Shown one piece after another: positions 44,516 to 52,685 of a DNA stretch of 64,000 nt. The DNA comes from Niveispirillum lacus (lineage in GTDB: Bacteria > Pseudomonadota > Alphaproteobacteria > Azospirillales > Azospirillaceae). Below the pieces are notes generated by a model. That model saw nothing but the letters and a program-made list of their open reading frames with translations. It ran no database searches and was not told where the DNA came from. Position 1 is the stretch's first letter; every line of letters begins with the position of its first letter. The DNA lies in NCBI RefSeq assembly GCF_002251795.1, contig NZ_NOXU01000026.1, positions 124,001 to 188,000 on the forward strand, read 5' to 3'. A program made the translations under genes and the position numbers.

Positions 44516-46489
44516 GTGGCATTGAAGCGGTGGCGGATGGTCTTGGCAGAGGCGGCGCATGCGGACCGCGTGCTGGTCCTTGCGCTTCTGGCCGGCGTTG
44601 CCCTGGGGTGTGTGCTGCTCTGGTCGCATGCCAGTGAACGGATCCGCGCGTTTGAAACGGCGATGGCAGGATCGGTGCGGGCACGATCCGGCGCGCTGGA
44701 CATGCAGATGCGGGTGGCCATCGGTCACCTGGAAGCACTGCGCCAGCGTGCGGAGTTTTTCTATGCGGAGTTTCCGTCCCCAGAGGATGTGCCGAACAGC
44801 AGCCTGCTCACAGCGTTTCTGGCCAGCAACCTGCAGGCCGACCCTCAACAAGCCTACTCGCTGGACCGCCTGCCACCGCCTTATCTGGTGGACCAGATCG
44901 GCAATGTCGTGGCCCTGCCGCTAAATACGATCGTTCAAGACCCCGCACTTTCCCGACCTGATCCGGCGGGTTGGCGACAGGAAGCGGCCATGGCGGTGCA
45001 GTTGTTGCCGCTGATGGCCGTAACCCAAAAGGTACTGCCGGAGGCGCGGGGTTTGGTCTATGCCTCTTTGTCGGGCATGCTGGTTGTCCATCCTTGGGTC
45101 GAAAGCAGCCAGGCCCACCTTCTGCCCCAGGTTGGATCACTACCAGCCTTTGTGAACGCAGCCCCCGCCGCAAACCCTGAGGCCAAGCCCATCTGGACCT
45201 TGAGCGGGCCGTCAGGCAGTCTGCCGGACAGCGCGGTGCTGGCGCTGCCTCTCACATTACAGGGCCGTTATGCCGGGGCACTGGCAGTTGATATGCCCAT
45301 AGCCGGCCTCCGGGAAGTGCTGGGCGCTGTCACGCGTGTCGACTCCGTCTTGCTGCTGGTGGATGAGAAAGGAGCGGTCATCACCGGAAGCAGCCGCAAT
45401 CCCGACCAACCTGTGCCAGATGATGTGTCGGCGCTGTTCAAGGACGGCAAGTTTGTGGACGGTACCGTCAGCCATGGCATTTTTGACAATCATGTCGTCG
45501 TAGTGCCGCTGAAGCATGCACCCTGGCGTGTAGTGTACATCGCCCCCGCAGGGGCGTCCTTGTTGCCGATCCTGACCGACATGCTGATTTCCGTCGGGGG
45601 TTTTCTGGCCGCATTGCTGGTGGTGGTGTTCGTGGCGCGACGGTTGATGCTGCGCGCCCTGGCGGTCCGCGATATGGCAGCGGCAGCAGAACGTGAGGCG
45701 CGTGATGCGGCTGAACGGGCGTTGAGTGACCTGCGTGCCGCCCATGATGAACTGGATTTTCTGAACCGGGAGAAGACGCGTTTCTTCTCCCTGATCTCCC
45801 ATGACCTGCGCGGTCCCTTCAATTCCATGATGGGTATGACCCAGGAACTGGCCGATCATGCGCCAAAGATGAAGCCCGAGGATGTGGCTGACTTTGCCCG
45901 GTCCGTTCATGAAATGGCGCGCAAAGTGTTTGAATTGCTGGAAAATCTGCTGCAATGGTCGCGGGTGCAAATGTCCGGAACACCGTTTGCCCCCACCATC
46001 TTCCCCATGCGTGAGGTGGTGGGGGATGCCATCCGCGATGTGGCTTCGGCCGCGCAGGGCAAGGAGATCACCATTTTGGACGCAGCCGGCGACCGCTGGG
46101 TTCTGGCGGATCGCACCATGATCCTGGCTGTGCTTCGTAATCTGCTGATGAATGCAGTGAAGTTCAGCCATCAGGGGGGGGTGGTTCACGTCACCAGCCG
46201 CGCCTTGGGTGACCGGTTAGAGGTGGCGGTCACCGACAAGGGGGTGGGCATGGAACCCGCGCAACTTGACTTGGCGCTGCGCGGTGGACCAAAGGCCAGC
46301 CGGCCCGGCACACAGGGGGAAACGGGAACCGGCCTTGGGCTGACTCTGGTGCGTGACCTGGTTCTACGTCATGGCGGCGAGTTGAAGCTGGAAAGCACGC
46401 CAGGGCGCGGCACCATCGCCAGCTTCACGGTCCCCTTATCGCACGACCCCGCGGAAACGCGGCGCCTGCTGTCACGCGCGGCGGATTGA
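44516..46489 (+). CDS. Membrane sensor histidine kinase with large extracytoplasmic domain
   Basis: A 657-aa orphan kinase: a first membrane helix (about residues 19-38), a periplasmic domain of about 300 residues resembling a double Cache sensor, a second helix (about 345-375), a coiled segment rich in Ala/Glu/Arg, HisKA with the phospho-histidine in FFSLISHDLRGPFNSMMGM (about 428) and a HATPase domain with DKGVGMEPAQL and GTGLGLTLVRDLVLRHGG. The start is uncertain (GTG 44516, GTG 44462 or ATG 44537). No response regulator is nearby. Confidence 0.85.
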   Translation: MALKRWRMVLAEAAHADRVLVLALLAGVALGCVLLWSHASERIRAFETAMAGSVRARSGALDMQMRVAIGHLEALRQRAEFFYAEFPSPEDVPNSSLLTAFLASNLQADPQQAYSLDRLPPPYLVDQIGNVVALPLNTIVQDPALSRPDPAGWRQEAAMAVQLLPLMAVTQKVLPEARGLVYASLSGMLVVHPWVESSQAHLLPQVGSLPAFVNAAPAANPEAKPIWTLSGPSGSLPDSAVLALPLTLQGRYAGALAVDMPIAGLREVLGAVTRVDSVLLLVDEKGAVITGSSRNPDQPVPDDVSALFKDGKFVDGTVSHGIFDNHVVVVPLKHAPWRVVYIAPAGASLLPILTDMLISVGGFLAALLVVVFVARRLMLRALAVRDMAAAAEREARDAAERALSDLRAAHDELDFLNREKTRFFSLISHDLRGPFNSMMGMTQELADHAPKMKPEDVADFARSVHEMARKVFELLENLLQWSRVQMSGTPFAPTIFPMREVVGDAIRDVASAAQGKEITILDAAGDRWVLADRTMILAVLRNLLMNAVKFSHQGGVVHVTSRALGDRLEVAVTDKGVGMEPAQLDLALRGGPKASRPGTQGETGTGLGLTLVRDLVLRHGGELKLESTPGRGTIASFTVPLSHDPAETRRLLSRAAD

Positions 46490-46512
46490 CCGCCCCCGAA
46501 CCCGTACCAAGA

Positions 46513-46929
46513 TCAGCCGGTCAGTTCCTCCATGGTTTGGCGGACAACCGAGACGATGGCAGCGCCATGCTTGTGCGTGCTTTCGCCCAGACTGGAGGCA
46601 ATGACCGAGAGTTCGATTTCCGTTGTCGGGGCAAACCGTGCCACCTCTGCCAACAATGTGTTGCTCAGCACTTCGTCGCGACTGATCCCTTGCAACCGGG
46701 CGACATCACCGCGCCATGTGTTCAGAGCGCCTTGGATGGCGGACTCGATCTGCGCCTGTTCTTCGCGGCGCCGCAGGTCCCGATAATGGACCAGGACCCG
46801 CCAGCCACCCTCGGCAAAGGCGGTGTCGATCCGTTCCACTTCGACGGTGCGCAGAAAATTGGCGACGCGCTGCTCATCTTCCTCGGCGGCGGCGTCCCGG
46901 ATGGAGAAGGTGCGAAGCTCAAGATTCAT
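46513..46929 (-). CDS. HRDC-domain protein
   Basis: A 138-aa protein. The central part (AALNTWRGDVARLQG-like, with VLSNTLLAEVARFAPTTEIEL) matches the HRDC fold found at the C-terminus of RecQ and RNase D, here without a catalytic partner. The first 50 residues form a small alpha/beta region. It may be a stand-alone nucleic-acid-binding protein, known in several alphaproteobacteria. Convergent with the sensor kinase. Confidence 0.7.
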   Translation of the reverse strand: MNLELRTFSIRDAAAEEDEQRVANFLRTVEVERIDTAFAEGGWRVLVHYRDLRRREEQAQIESAIQGALNTWRGDVARLQGISRDEVLSNTLLAEVARFAPTTEIELSVIASSLGESTHKHGAAIVSVVRQTMEELTG

Positions 46930-47082
46930 GCTGGTCATCCGCCGCTATTGACCCTGTAACCGCCCCGACATCCGGTCAGAGGCCCATGAACGCCACTATA
47001 ACCCGGCGCGGCGCGACAGACATCTTTCTTCCGTATGGGTTTTTCCGGCTTGACCGGTTGGAAACCGGATGTTCATGCAAAG

Positions 47083-47118
47083 CCAGCAGCCGGCGGAGAC
47101 CGATCCGCCGGCTGCTGG
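47083..47118 (-). terminator. Terminator of the XRE/membrane-protein operon
   Basis: CCAGCAGCCGGCGGA and TCCGCCGGCTGCTGG form a perfect 15-bp stem with a 6-base loop, directly after the XRE stop codon and followed on the minus strand by CTTT. The T-run is short. Confidence 0.8.
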
Positions 47119-47120
47119 TT

Positions 47121-47312
47121 TCACTCATCCTGGAAGATTGCCTCGATCGGCTGTACGAACAGGCGGGCGATGGTAAAGGCCAGCGGCAGGCTGGGGTCAT
47201 ACCGACCATTCTCCAGCGCGTTCACCGTCTGACGGGAGACCGACAGCTTGTCGGCCAGATCGCCCTGCGACCAGCCCCGTTCGGCGCGCAGTTCCTTCAA
47301 TCGGTTTTTCAT
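47121..47312 (-). CDS. Small XRE-family transcriptional regulator
   Basis: A 63-aa protein that is a bare helix-turn-helix: RLKELRAERGWSQGDLADKL, then SVSRQTVNALENGRYDPSLP, ending in IFQDE. It resembles the short YozG-type regulators often encoded with a membrane protein. It is translated 13 bases after the membrane-protein gene in one operon. Three palindromes upstream of the operon (47718-47790) are good candidates for its binding sites, giving autoregulation. Confidence 0.88.
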   Translation of the reverse strand: MKNRLKELRAERGWSQGDLADKLSVSRQTVNALENGRYDPSLPLAFTIARLFVQPIEAIFQDE

Positions 47313-47325
47313 AGGATCGCCTCCG

Positions 47326-47697
47326 TCAGCGGTAGTGGAACCGCGAGACCAGACCGCCGATCACCCACAGGGCCGACATCACCGGCCACACGTAAAACAT
47401 TGAGAGTTTCGGCAGGCCGGCGATTTCCAGGAAGCCGTAACTCAGCGAAAGCAGAGCTGTGCCTGCAAATGAAAAAGCCAGCACTTCCAACTGGGTCTTG
47501 CGCTGAAATTCGTCCAGGCGGCGGATCTGGCGCAGGATGACCCAGGCGATCATGAAAATCGGCACCATGGGCAACAGCAAGAGCGGGACCTTCATCTCCT
47601 CCCCGACCCAGCCGTTACGCAGAGCGAAAAAGATCAGTGGCAGGATAGCGCCATAGAAAAGCAGGCCGGCCCCCAGTTCCATCGCATAACGACGCAT
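47326..47697 (-). CDS. Four-helix membrane protein, partner of the XRE regulator
   Basis: A 123-aa protein with four membrane helices (about residues 8-28, 37-57, 75-97 and 100-117) and a short cytoplasmic loop RQIRRLDEFQRKTQLE. Genes of this type are commonly paired with short XRE regulators; function unknown. The ATG at 47697 is chosen because GGAGG lies 8 bases upstream; the ATGs at 47703 and 47715 would place it 2 bases away or inside the coding region. Confidence 0.78.
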   Translation of the reverse strand: MRRYAMELGAGLLFYGAILPLIFFALRNGWVGEEMKVPLLLLPMVPIFMIAWVILRQIRRLDEFQRKTQLEVLAFSFAGTALLSLSYGFLEIAGLPKLSMFYVWPVMSALWVIGGLVSRFHYR

Positions 47698-47704
47698 GAT
47701 CATG

Positions 47705-47746
47705 TCCTCCTTCATATGTAAAGCGTGCTTTCCATATGAAGGAGGA
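47705..47746 (-). promoter_or_regulatory. 42-base near-palindrome over the XRE-operon Shine-Dalgarno site
   Basis: TCCTCCTTCATATG and CATATGAAGGAGGA are perfect 14-base inverted repeats with a 14-base spacer that is itself operator site 1. The right arm on the minus strand holds the AAGGAGG ribosome site of the membrane-protein gene. In a transcript running through from the upstream penicillin acylase gene, both arms would be present and could hide this site; a transcript from the local promoter would lack the left arm. Confidence 0.7.
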
Positions 47747-47790
47747 TGACGGGTGTGTCAAGTGTACTTTACATGGAAAGTGTACTTTCC
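47718..47790 (-). promoter_or_regulatory. Three operator-like palindromes and promoter of the XRE operon
   Basis: GTAAAGCGTGCTTTCC (47718-47733), GTCAAGTGTACTTTAC (47757-47772) and GGAAAGTGTACTTTCC (47775-47790) share AAG(C/T)GT(G/A)CTTT(A/C)C. A minus-strand promoter lies among them: TTGACA at 47756-47761 overlaps the second site, and CATATG at 47733-47738 abuts the first. Binding would block the -35 and the start point, which suits repression by the encoded regulator. Confidence 0.75.
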
Positions 47791-47794
47791 ATCC

Positions 47795-50188
47795 TTATTC
47801 TGGTTCCAGGGTCAAGGTCCAGCGGGTGGGGCCGGGCAGGAAGGGGGTTGGCTTGCCATCCGCCCAGTCCTGGTGACCCTGCAGATAATAAGGCGACAGC
47901 GGATGGCCGCTCTGGCTACCGGGCATGTGGAAATAGGCTTCGGCCTCATGGCCCGGTGCGACGGCGAATCGCTGGCTGGCGCCAAAACCCGGTCCTTGGA
48001 CGCGCGGCATCATGCTGTCGCCCGGCAAGCCCTGTTCGGGGGGATCGGTCAGCCAGCCCACCGGTGGCAGAATACGCGCCAGGGGATGGCGTATCTCCGC
48101 GACATTGCGCGCGCCCCAGGTGAAGGATTGTATGCCACCGGCTTTATCCACCTGGTCTGCCACTTCCGTCAGCGCCGCACTGACCAGCGCATCCCAATCC
48201 TTGTATCCAGGTGGCACCAGCGCTGGCGGGCGTTCGGTCATCAGGCGGCGCAGCGGTCCTTCCTGTTGGGCGGCACTGCGGTTGCGTGGCATCGGTCCGT
48301 CCAGGCCCAGATAGCCGCTGTACAGTTTTTGCGCCAGGGCTGTGCGGAAGGCCCGGACAAGGCGATAGCCGACACTGTCGGTGGCGGCGCGCGCGCCCCA
48401 GTCACGAACGGGTTGGGCCAGGGCTGCCAGCCGTGCATCTGCCGGGCGCGCCATCAGGGCGGCCAGCATCTGTTCCTGCCAGAAACCCAGTACCAGGGCA
48501 CGGTCATCTAACTGGATAGCCAGCATTTCGGCCGGCCCAAACCGGTCACGGGAGAACAGCCCATCACGGATCTGCGCTTGGCGCCCGCCCATATCATAGC
48601 CGCCATCGCCCAGTTTGGCATAGGCGTCACCCCCGACGATACGGGCATTGGCGGTCCATATGCGGTGATGGTCGGGGTTGCGGATCACTGGGATCTGATC
48701 GGGCGGCAGCATGCCGTTCCAGCCCCGTGTACCGTCGGCCCAACTGCTGGGGATGCTGCCATCATGGCCGAACCGTGCCGGCACTGCTCCGATGATGGTC
48801 CAGGCCACATTCCCGGCAGTGTCGCCCACCACCAGATTTTGCTGCGGCTGACGGGCCCGATGCGCGATGGCGATTGCCGCATCGACGCTTTCCGCCCGTT
48901 CCAGGCCGAGAAGACCGGTCAGATTTATCGCGTCTGGTTCATGCCCCGTCCAGCGTACAGCCAGCTTGCTCCCGTCGGCCCGGGTTTCGACCACCGGTCC
49001 CCAGATGCTTTCCTCTACTACCATGTCCTGGCAGGCCACCCAGGCGGGGCAGAGCCGTTCCCGCACACGTGTCAGTTCTTTAGGCCCCTCAGGTGTATGA
49101 TAACGACCGGGCGTCCCCTCCGCTGGCTCCAGCACAATGACATCGGCGGTATCGATGTAGGAATTAGTGTAGCCCCAGGCTACTTTACCATTGCTGCCGG
49201 CGACCAGGGCTGGTGTGCCCGGCAGTGTGACGCCGGTGGCATCCATGGCGTCAGGCCCGCCACGGACCAGCAGACGCGCACGATACCAGGTCCCGGGTAC
49301 GCTGATCCCCAGATGCATGTCGTCGGCTACCAGGGCCGCTCCGTTTGCCGTCAGGGCACCGCCCACAGCCCAGGCGTTGCTGCCGATGGTCGGGCCGGGA
49401 TCGGCGTTGATCATCGCAGTCTTGTTTCCCAGCGCGGGCAAGGCAGAAGGTAAGGCCGGTTCAGGCAGGGGCAGGCCGTCGATGGGCGCATCCAGGCTTG
49501 TTGCACGCGGATACAGGAAATCCGTCATTTCAGGCCCAAGCCGGGCCAAAGTCTGACCCCGAATCCGGTCGGTCAGGGCGTCTTCGTCCTGCAGATCCAG
49601 ATACATGGCATAGGCAGCCAGAATTGTATCCTGGGTTGTCCAGGGTTGGGGGGTGGCCAGCAACAGCGCATACTCAAACGGGCGCCCATTGATCGCGGCC
49701 AGGCCTTGGTTCACGCCATCGGCGTAGGCCTCCAGCATGGATTTCTGGTCCGCGGGCAGGCCGGCAATTACCTGTTCCGCTCGGTGGCGCAACCGGTGAA
49801 GGCGCCGTGACCGGTCAATCTCCAATACCGGGCCGACCGGACCCAGCAGGCCAGACAGTTCCCCTGCCGCCGACCGGCGGATCAAGTCCATCTGGAAATA
49901 GCGCTCCTGCGCATGCAGAAAGCCGAGAGCGCGGGCCAGATCAAGACGCGAATCGCCTGTGAGCGTCGGAATGCCCTGGGCGTCACGCGACACGGCGACA
50001 GGGGCGGTCAGGCCGTTCAAGGCGAGTGATCCGTCCAGCGCGGGCTTTGACACAAACAGATTGACCGTGAAGGCACCGGCCGCGACCAGGACCAGTCCCG
50101 CCACCCCCGCCGCCCCATATCTCAACGCCCGGCCCCAGCCGAAGCCCTGCCGCCGTCCATGTCGCCTGCGCACCAACTGACCCCCCAT
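47795..50188 (-). CDS. Penicillin acylase family N-terminal-nucleophile hydrolase
   Basis: A 797-aa precursor anchored by an N-terminal membrane helix (about residues 20-42). The family is cleaved autocatalytically into alpha and beta chains; the beta chain would begin at the serine of GSNAWAVGG (Ser about 270). LGFLHAQERYFQMDLIRR upstream and WGYTNSYIDTADV downstream are conserved. Substrates include acyl-homoserine lactones and penicillins; the real one here is unknown. The ATG at 50188 is chosen since the frame further upstream runs through tRNA-Ala. The gene ends 5 bases before the operator array of the XRE operon. Confidence 0.87.
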   Translation of the reverse strand: MGGQLVRRRHGRRQGFGWGRALRYGAAGVAGLVLVAAGAFTVNLFVSKPALDGSLALNGLTAPVAVSRDAQGIPTLTGDSRLDLARALGFLHAQERYFQMDLIRRSAAGELSGLLGPVGPVLEIDRSRRLHRLRHRAEQVIAGLPADQKSMLEAYADGVNQGLAAINGRPFEYALLLATPQPWTTQDTILAAYAMYLDLQDEDALTDRIRGQTLARLGPEMTDFLYPRATSLDAPIDGLPLPEPALPSALPALGNKTAMINADPGPTIGSNAWAVGGALTANGAALVADDMHLGISVPGTWYRARLLVRGGPDAMDATGVTLPGTPALVAGSNGKVAWGYTNSYIDTADVIVLEPAEGTPGRYHTPEGPKELTRVRERLCPAWVACQDMVVEESIWGPVVETRADGSKLAVRWTGHEPDAINLTGLLGLERAESVDAAIAIAHRARQPQQNLVVGDTAGNVAWTIIGAVPARFGHDGSIPSSWADGTRGWNGMLPPDQIPVIRNPDHHRIWTANARIVGGDAYAKLGDGGYDMGGRQAQIRDGLFSRDRFGPAEMLAIQLDDRALVLGFWQEQMLAALMARPADARLAALAQPVRDWGARAATDSVGYRLVRAFRTALAQKLYSGYLGLDGPMPRNRSAAQQEGPLRRLMTERPPALVPPGYKDWDALVSAALTEVADQVDKAGGIQSFTWGARNVAEIRHPLARILPPVGWLTDPPEQGLPGDSMMPRVQGPGFGASQRFAVAPGHEAEAYFHMPGSQSGHPLSPYYLQGHQDWADGKPTPFLPGPTRWTLTLEPE

Positions 50189-50267
50189 CCGTCCGAATTC
50201 GGCGGCACAGTTTCCCTTTTGGGAAGGGGAGCGGCAAGCAGGATTGGCAGCAAACAGGCCGGAAAAC

Positions 50268-50297
50268 ACAAAAGGCCCCGCTGTTGCCAGCGGAGCC
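50268..50297 (-). terminator. Terminator of tRNA-Ala
   Basis: On the minus strand GGCTCCGCTG and CAGCGGGGCC pair around GCAA and are followed by TTTTGTG, 8 bases after the tRNA CCA end. Confidence 0.75.
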
Positions 50298-50304
50298 TTC
50301 GTTT

Positions 50305-50380
<76 letters not shown>

Positions 50381-50423
50381 GAAACTGTGGCGCGATGTCT
50401 GGGTGACCATCGCGGTGGGCGGC

Positions 50424-50452
50424 TTTATGGACAAAAGCGGCGACGGATGCAA
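50424..50452 (-). promoter_or_regulatory. Promoter candidate of tRNA-Ala
   Basis: TTGCAT, a 17-base spacer and CATAAA lie about 44 bases before the tRNA 5' end, leaving a short leader for RNase P to remove. Confidence 0.5.
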
Positions 50453-50496
50453 GCCCCTTGATCAGCCCCCCAGGCAAGGCAGGCATGTGACCGGCT

Positions 50497-50832
50497 TTAC
50501 CCCTCCCCACCAACCGGGCCCCAGAAAAGGGCCCAGCAGGTAAAATCAGCACTGAAGACCGTGAAATGATGCTCCACCCCCGCCTCCACGAAGATCAGGT
50601 CGCCAGGGCCGAAATCTACCACCCTGCCAGCTTTCTCGAAACGGCCGGTACCGGTCAGCACCACGTAAAGCTCGTCTTGTTGATGCGGCCCTTGTTCGTC
50701 CCGGTCGTTTGGGGCGTATAGGCCTGCCTTCATGCTGCCGTGGCGGATCACATAGTGGAAGCGCTGTATGCCTGCGCGGTCGCCGATGGCCGCCAAGGCG
50801 GCGGCGGGTGGGAACAGGAAGGGCTGGGTCAT
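50497..50832 (-). CDS. Cupin-domain protein
   Basis: A 111-aa single-domain cupin. The two motifs are visible: motif 1 around GPHQQDELYVVLTGTGRF (metal-ligand His and Glu near residues 52-57) and motif 2 around DFGPGDLIFVEAGVEHHF. The ATG at 50832 follows GGGGAGG. Function unknown; such proteins can be isomerases, dioxygenases or ligand-binding proteins. Confidence 0.82.
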   Translation of the reverse strand: MTQPFLFPPAAALAAIGDRAGIQRFHYVIRHGSMKAGLYAPNDRDEQGPHQQDELYVVLTGTGRFEKAGRVVDFGPGDLIFVEAGVEHHFTVFSADFTCWALFWGPVGGEG

Positions 50833-50918
50833 GGCGGCGGCCTCCCCTGGCGGTGGTGATCTTGCCACAGCCAACACCGGCCCCAGCCTGGCGCCAAGGG
50901 GTTCGATTGTCTCCGCTA

Positions 50919-50952
50919 CATGAAAAACCCCGCCGGTGGTGCCGACGGGGTT
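50919..50952 (-). terminator. Terminator of the bactofilin gene
   Basis: On the minus strand AACCCCGTCGG and CCGGCGGGGTT pair around a short loop and are followed by TTTCATG. It lies 28 bases after the bactofilin stop. Confidence 0.8.
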
Positions 50953-50979
50953 CTGCGGGTCGGGTGCCGATGGCGGGGA

Positions 50980-51744
50980 TCAACCGGCCGCGGTTTCCGC
51001 CGTTGCGTCTGCTGTCGTGTCGACCACCGGCACCGGGGCCGGCTCCGCTGCGGCCGGGCTGGCGACAGGCGTGCCGCCCAACACCTGGATGGTGCCAGAC
51101 AATTGTCCGCCATTTTCGACTTCCAGGGTGCCGTAGCGGATATTGCCATTGATGCGGCCTGTGGTGCGGACCTTCAGCGTACCGCGCACGGTGATGTCGC
51201 CCTCAAACCGCCCTCCGATATCCGCCTCGTCGATCTCGACCGATCCCTTGAACAGGCCGGTATCGGTAATCTCCACGACATGGCCGTCGCGCAGCTTGGC
51301 CTCTACGGTGCCCTCGACGACCAGGACGTCACAGGCGGCAATCTCACCCGACAGGCTGATATCACGGCCCACGATCAGCTTGCGCATCTCGGCGGTCGCT
51401 GGGCTGTTGCCCTCTGTGCCGGTAGGGGCCACGCGCTTGGGCGGACTGTTGGGGATGTCGACGACGCGACGCGGAATCTCCGTCTTCAGCGACGGGGCAG
51501 CAGAAGAAAGAGGGCCGCCGGGCGGGGCAGAGAAGGGCGTATTCATCGTCGTCCTCGGGCTGGTTTCGGAACCGGTATCGGTGCTGGGTGCAGCATTGGA
51601 AGGGAGGGATGGCGCGACCGCCGACTCCACCGGGGCGAACCCGGCAGTGCTGCCACCGGCATCAACCGTCGGTGCCGATGGCACCGGTGGTTCTGGCGGG
51701 GTGGGCGTGGCCGGGGCCACGGGCGGTCTCTGGCGTCGGAACAT
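50980..51744 (-). CDS. Bactofilin-family cytoskeletal protein
   Basis: A 254-aa protein. A long Pro/Ala/Ser-rich N-terminal tail (about 1-115) leads to the bactofilin domain (about 118-225), a right-handed beta-helix visible as repeating LIVGRDISLSGEI, VLVVEGTVEAKL and DITVRGTLKVRTTGRINGNI turns. Bactofilins self-assemble into filaments that position envelope enzymes. The long disordered N-terminus and the Ala/Pro-rich tail are usual. The ATG at 51744 is preferred to 51768. Confidence 0.88.
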   Translation of the reverse strand: MFRRQRPPVAPATPTPPEPPVPSAPTVDAGGSTAGFAPVESAVAPSLPSNAAPSTDTGSETSPRTTMNTPFSAPPGGPLSSAAPSLKTEIPRRVVDIPNSPPKRVAPTGTEGNSPATAEMRKLIVGRDISLSGEIAACDVLVVEGTVEAKLRDGHVVEITDTGLFKGSVEIDEADIGGRFEGDITVRGTLKVRTTGRINGNIRYGTLEVENGGQLSGTIQVLGGTPVASPAAAEPAPVPVVDTTADATAETAAG

Positions 51745-51788
51745 GTCGTCTTGCCCCCAATATCGCATCGAAAAAAGGTGGGGTGGGC

Positions 51789-52466
51789 TCAGGCCGCAGC
51801 GGCCGGAAGTTCGCGCCGCATCCCTTCTACGAGATGCGCCATGAACGCCGCCGCCAGCACGGGCACCAGCAGATTGACGAGTGGCAGCGACGAAAGAAAG
51901 GCGATAATGATGCCCGCCGCAAAAAGTCCCATCCGCCGCTCATTGCGCAGGAATTTCACCCCCATCGGGGTAAGCCGGCGGATGGCCACCAATTCGAAAT
52001 ATTCACGTCCGATCAGATATCCGTTCACCACGATCCACACGAACAGATTGACCACGGGCACGAAATAGAAGGGCAGGGCCAGCAGATTGGCCAGCACGAT
52101 CAGGCCCAGAAACTTCAATCCCTCCAGCGCGGAGCGCCACACAGGGACAGGGCGCGGCGCCGGCAGATGCGGGTAATGGCGGCGTTCCACGGCATCGACA
52201 ATGCCATCCAGCAAGGTGGAGGAAACGGCGACCATGACGGCGGGAAACATCAGCCAGGCCAAAGCCAGTCCCGCCACCCCACCCAGTAGGTCGATGCCCG
52301 TCTCCACCCAGGGGATGCTGAACAGGGAAGTGTGGGCCAGCAGCCAGCCGAACCCGAACAGCAGGGCCACAAAAAGCCCAATAGTGCCCAGTGCTGACAG
52401 GATCAGTACACGGGTAAAGGCGGGGTCGGGCAACTGCCCCACGGCGCGCGACAATTCCCGGATCAT
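51789..52466 (-). CDS. EI24/CysZ-like membrane protein
   Basis: A 225-aa protein with four or five membrane helices (about residues 20-45, 60-85, 115-150 and 180-205). The pattern PAVMVAVSSTLLDGIVDAVE followed by a loop with HYPHLP and a central hydrophobic hairpin is that of the EI24-domain family, whose E. coli member CysZ is a sulfate transporter. Whether this one carries sulfate is not shown by the sequence. Confidence 0.8.
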   Translation of the reverse strand: MIRELSRAVGQLPDPAFTRVLILSALGTIGLFVALLFGFGWLLAHTSLFSIPWVETGIDLLGGVAGLALAWLMFPAVMVAVSSTLLDGIVDAVERRHYPHLPAPRPVPVWRSALEGLKFLGLIVLANLLALPFYFVPVVNLFVWIVVNGYLIGREYFELVAIRRLTPMGVKFLRNERRMGLFAAGIIIAFLSSLPLVNLLVPVLAAAFMAHLVEGMRRELPAAAA

Positions 52467-52490
52467 GCCTTGCTCCCCCTTTCGCCCGCC

Positions 52491-52576
52491 CCTTCAAACG
52501 CCGGGCGGGCACATCCGCACCCTTGGCTTCACGCCGCATGTGCGGCGCGGCGGCTGTCACCGCCGTACCAACAAAC
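52491..52576. repeat. Dispersed hairpin repeat, copy 2
   Basis: It aligns with the scoA-scoB repeat (1892-1995): CCTTCAAACGCCGGGCG, ATCC and CTTGGCTT in the same order, then CGCCGCA/TGCGGCG and GGCGG/CCGCC stem-loops. The stems are conserved while their sequences differ, suggesting selection on structure. It lies between the divergent EI24 and PfkB genes. Confidence 0.65.
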
Positions 52577-52622
52577 CCGCGACCCATGCGCAGGCCTAAC
52601 CCATATGGGGATGCATGGGCAC

Positions 52623-52650
52623 TTGCCGCAAGACGCGGTCTGCCTATACT
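52623..52650 (+). promoter_or_regulatory. Promoter candidate for the PfkB kinase gene
   Basis: TTGCCG, a 16-base spacer and TATACT end 35 bases before the GTG start. Confidence 0.55.
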
Positions 52651-52685
52651 CCGCGCCAATTCTGATCGTTTTGTGGAGGCCATTC

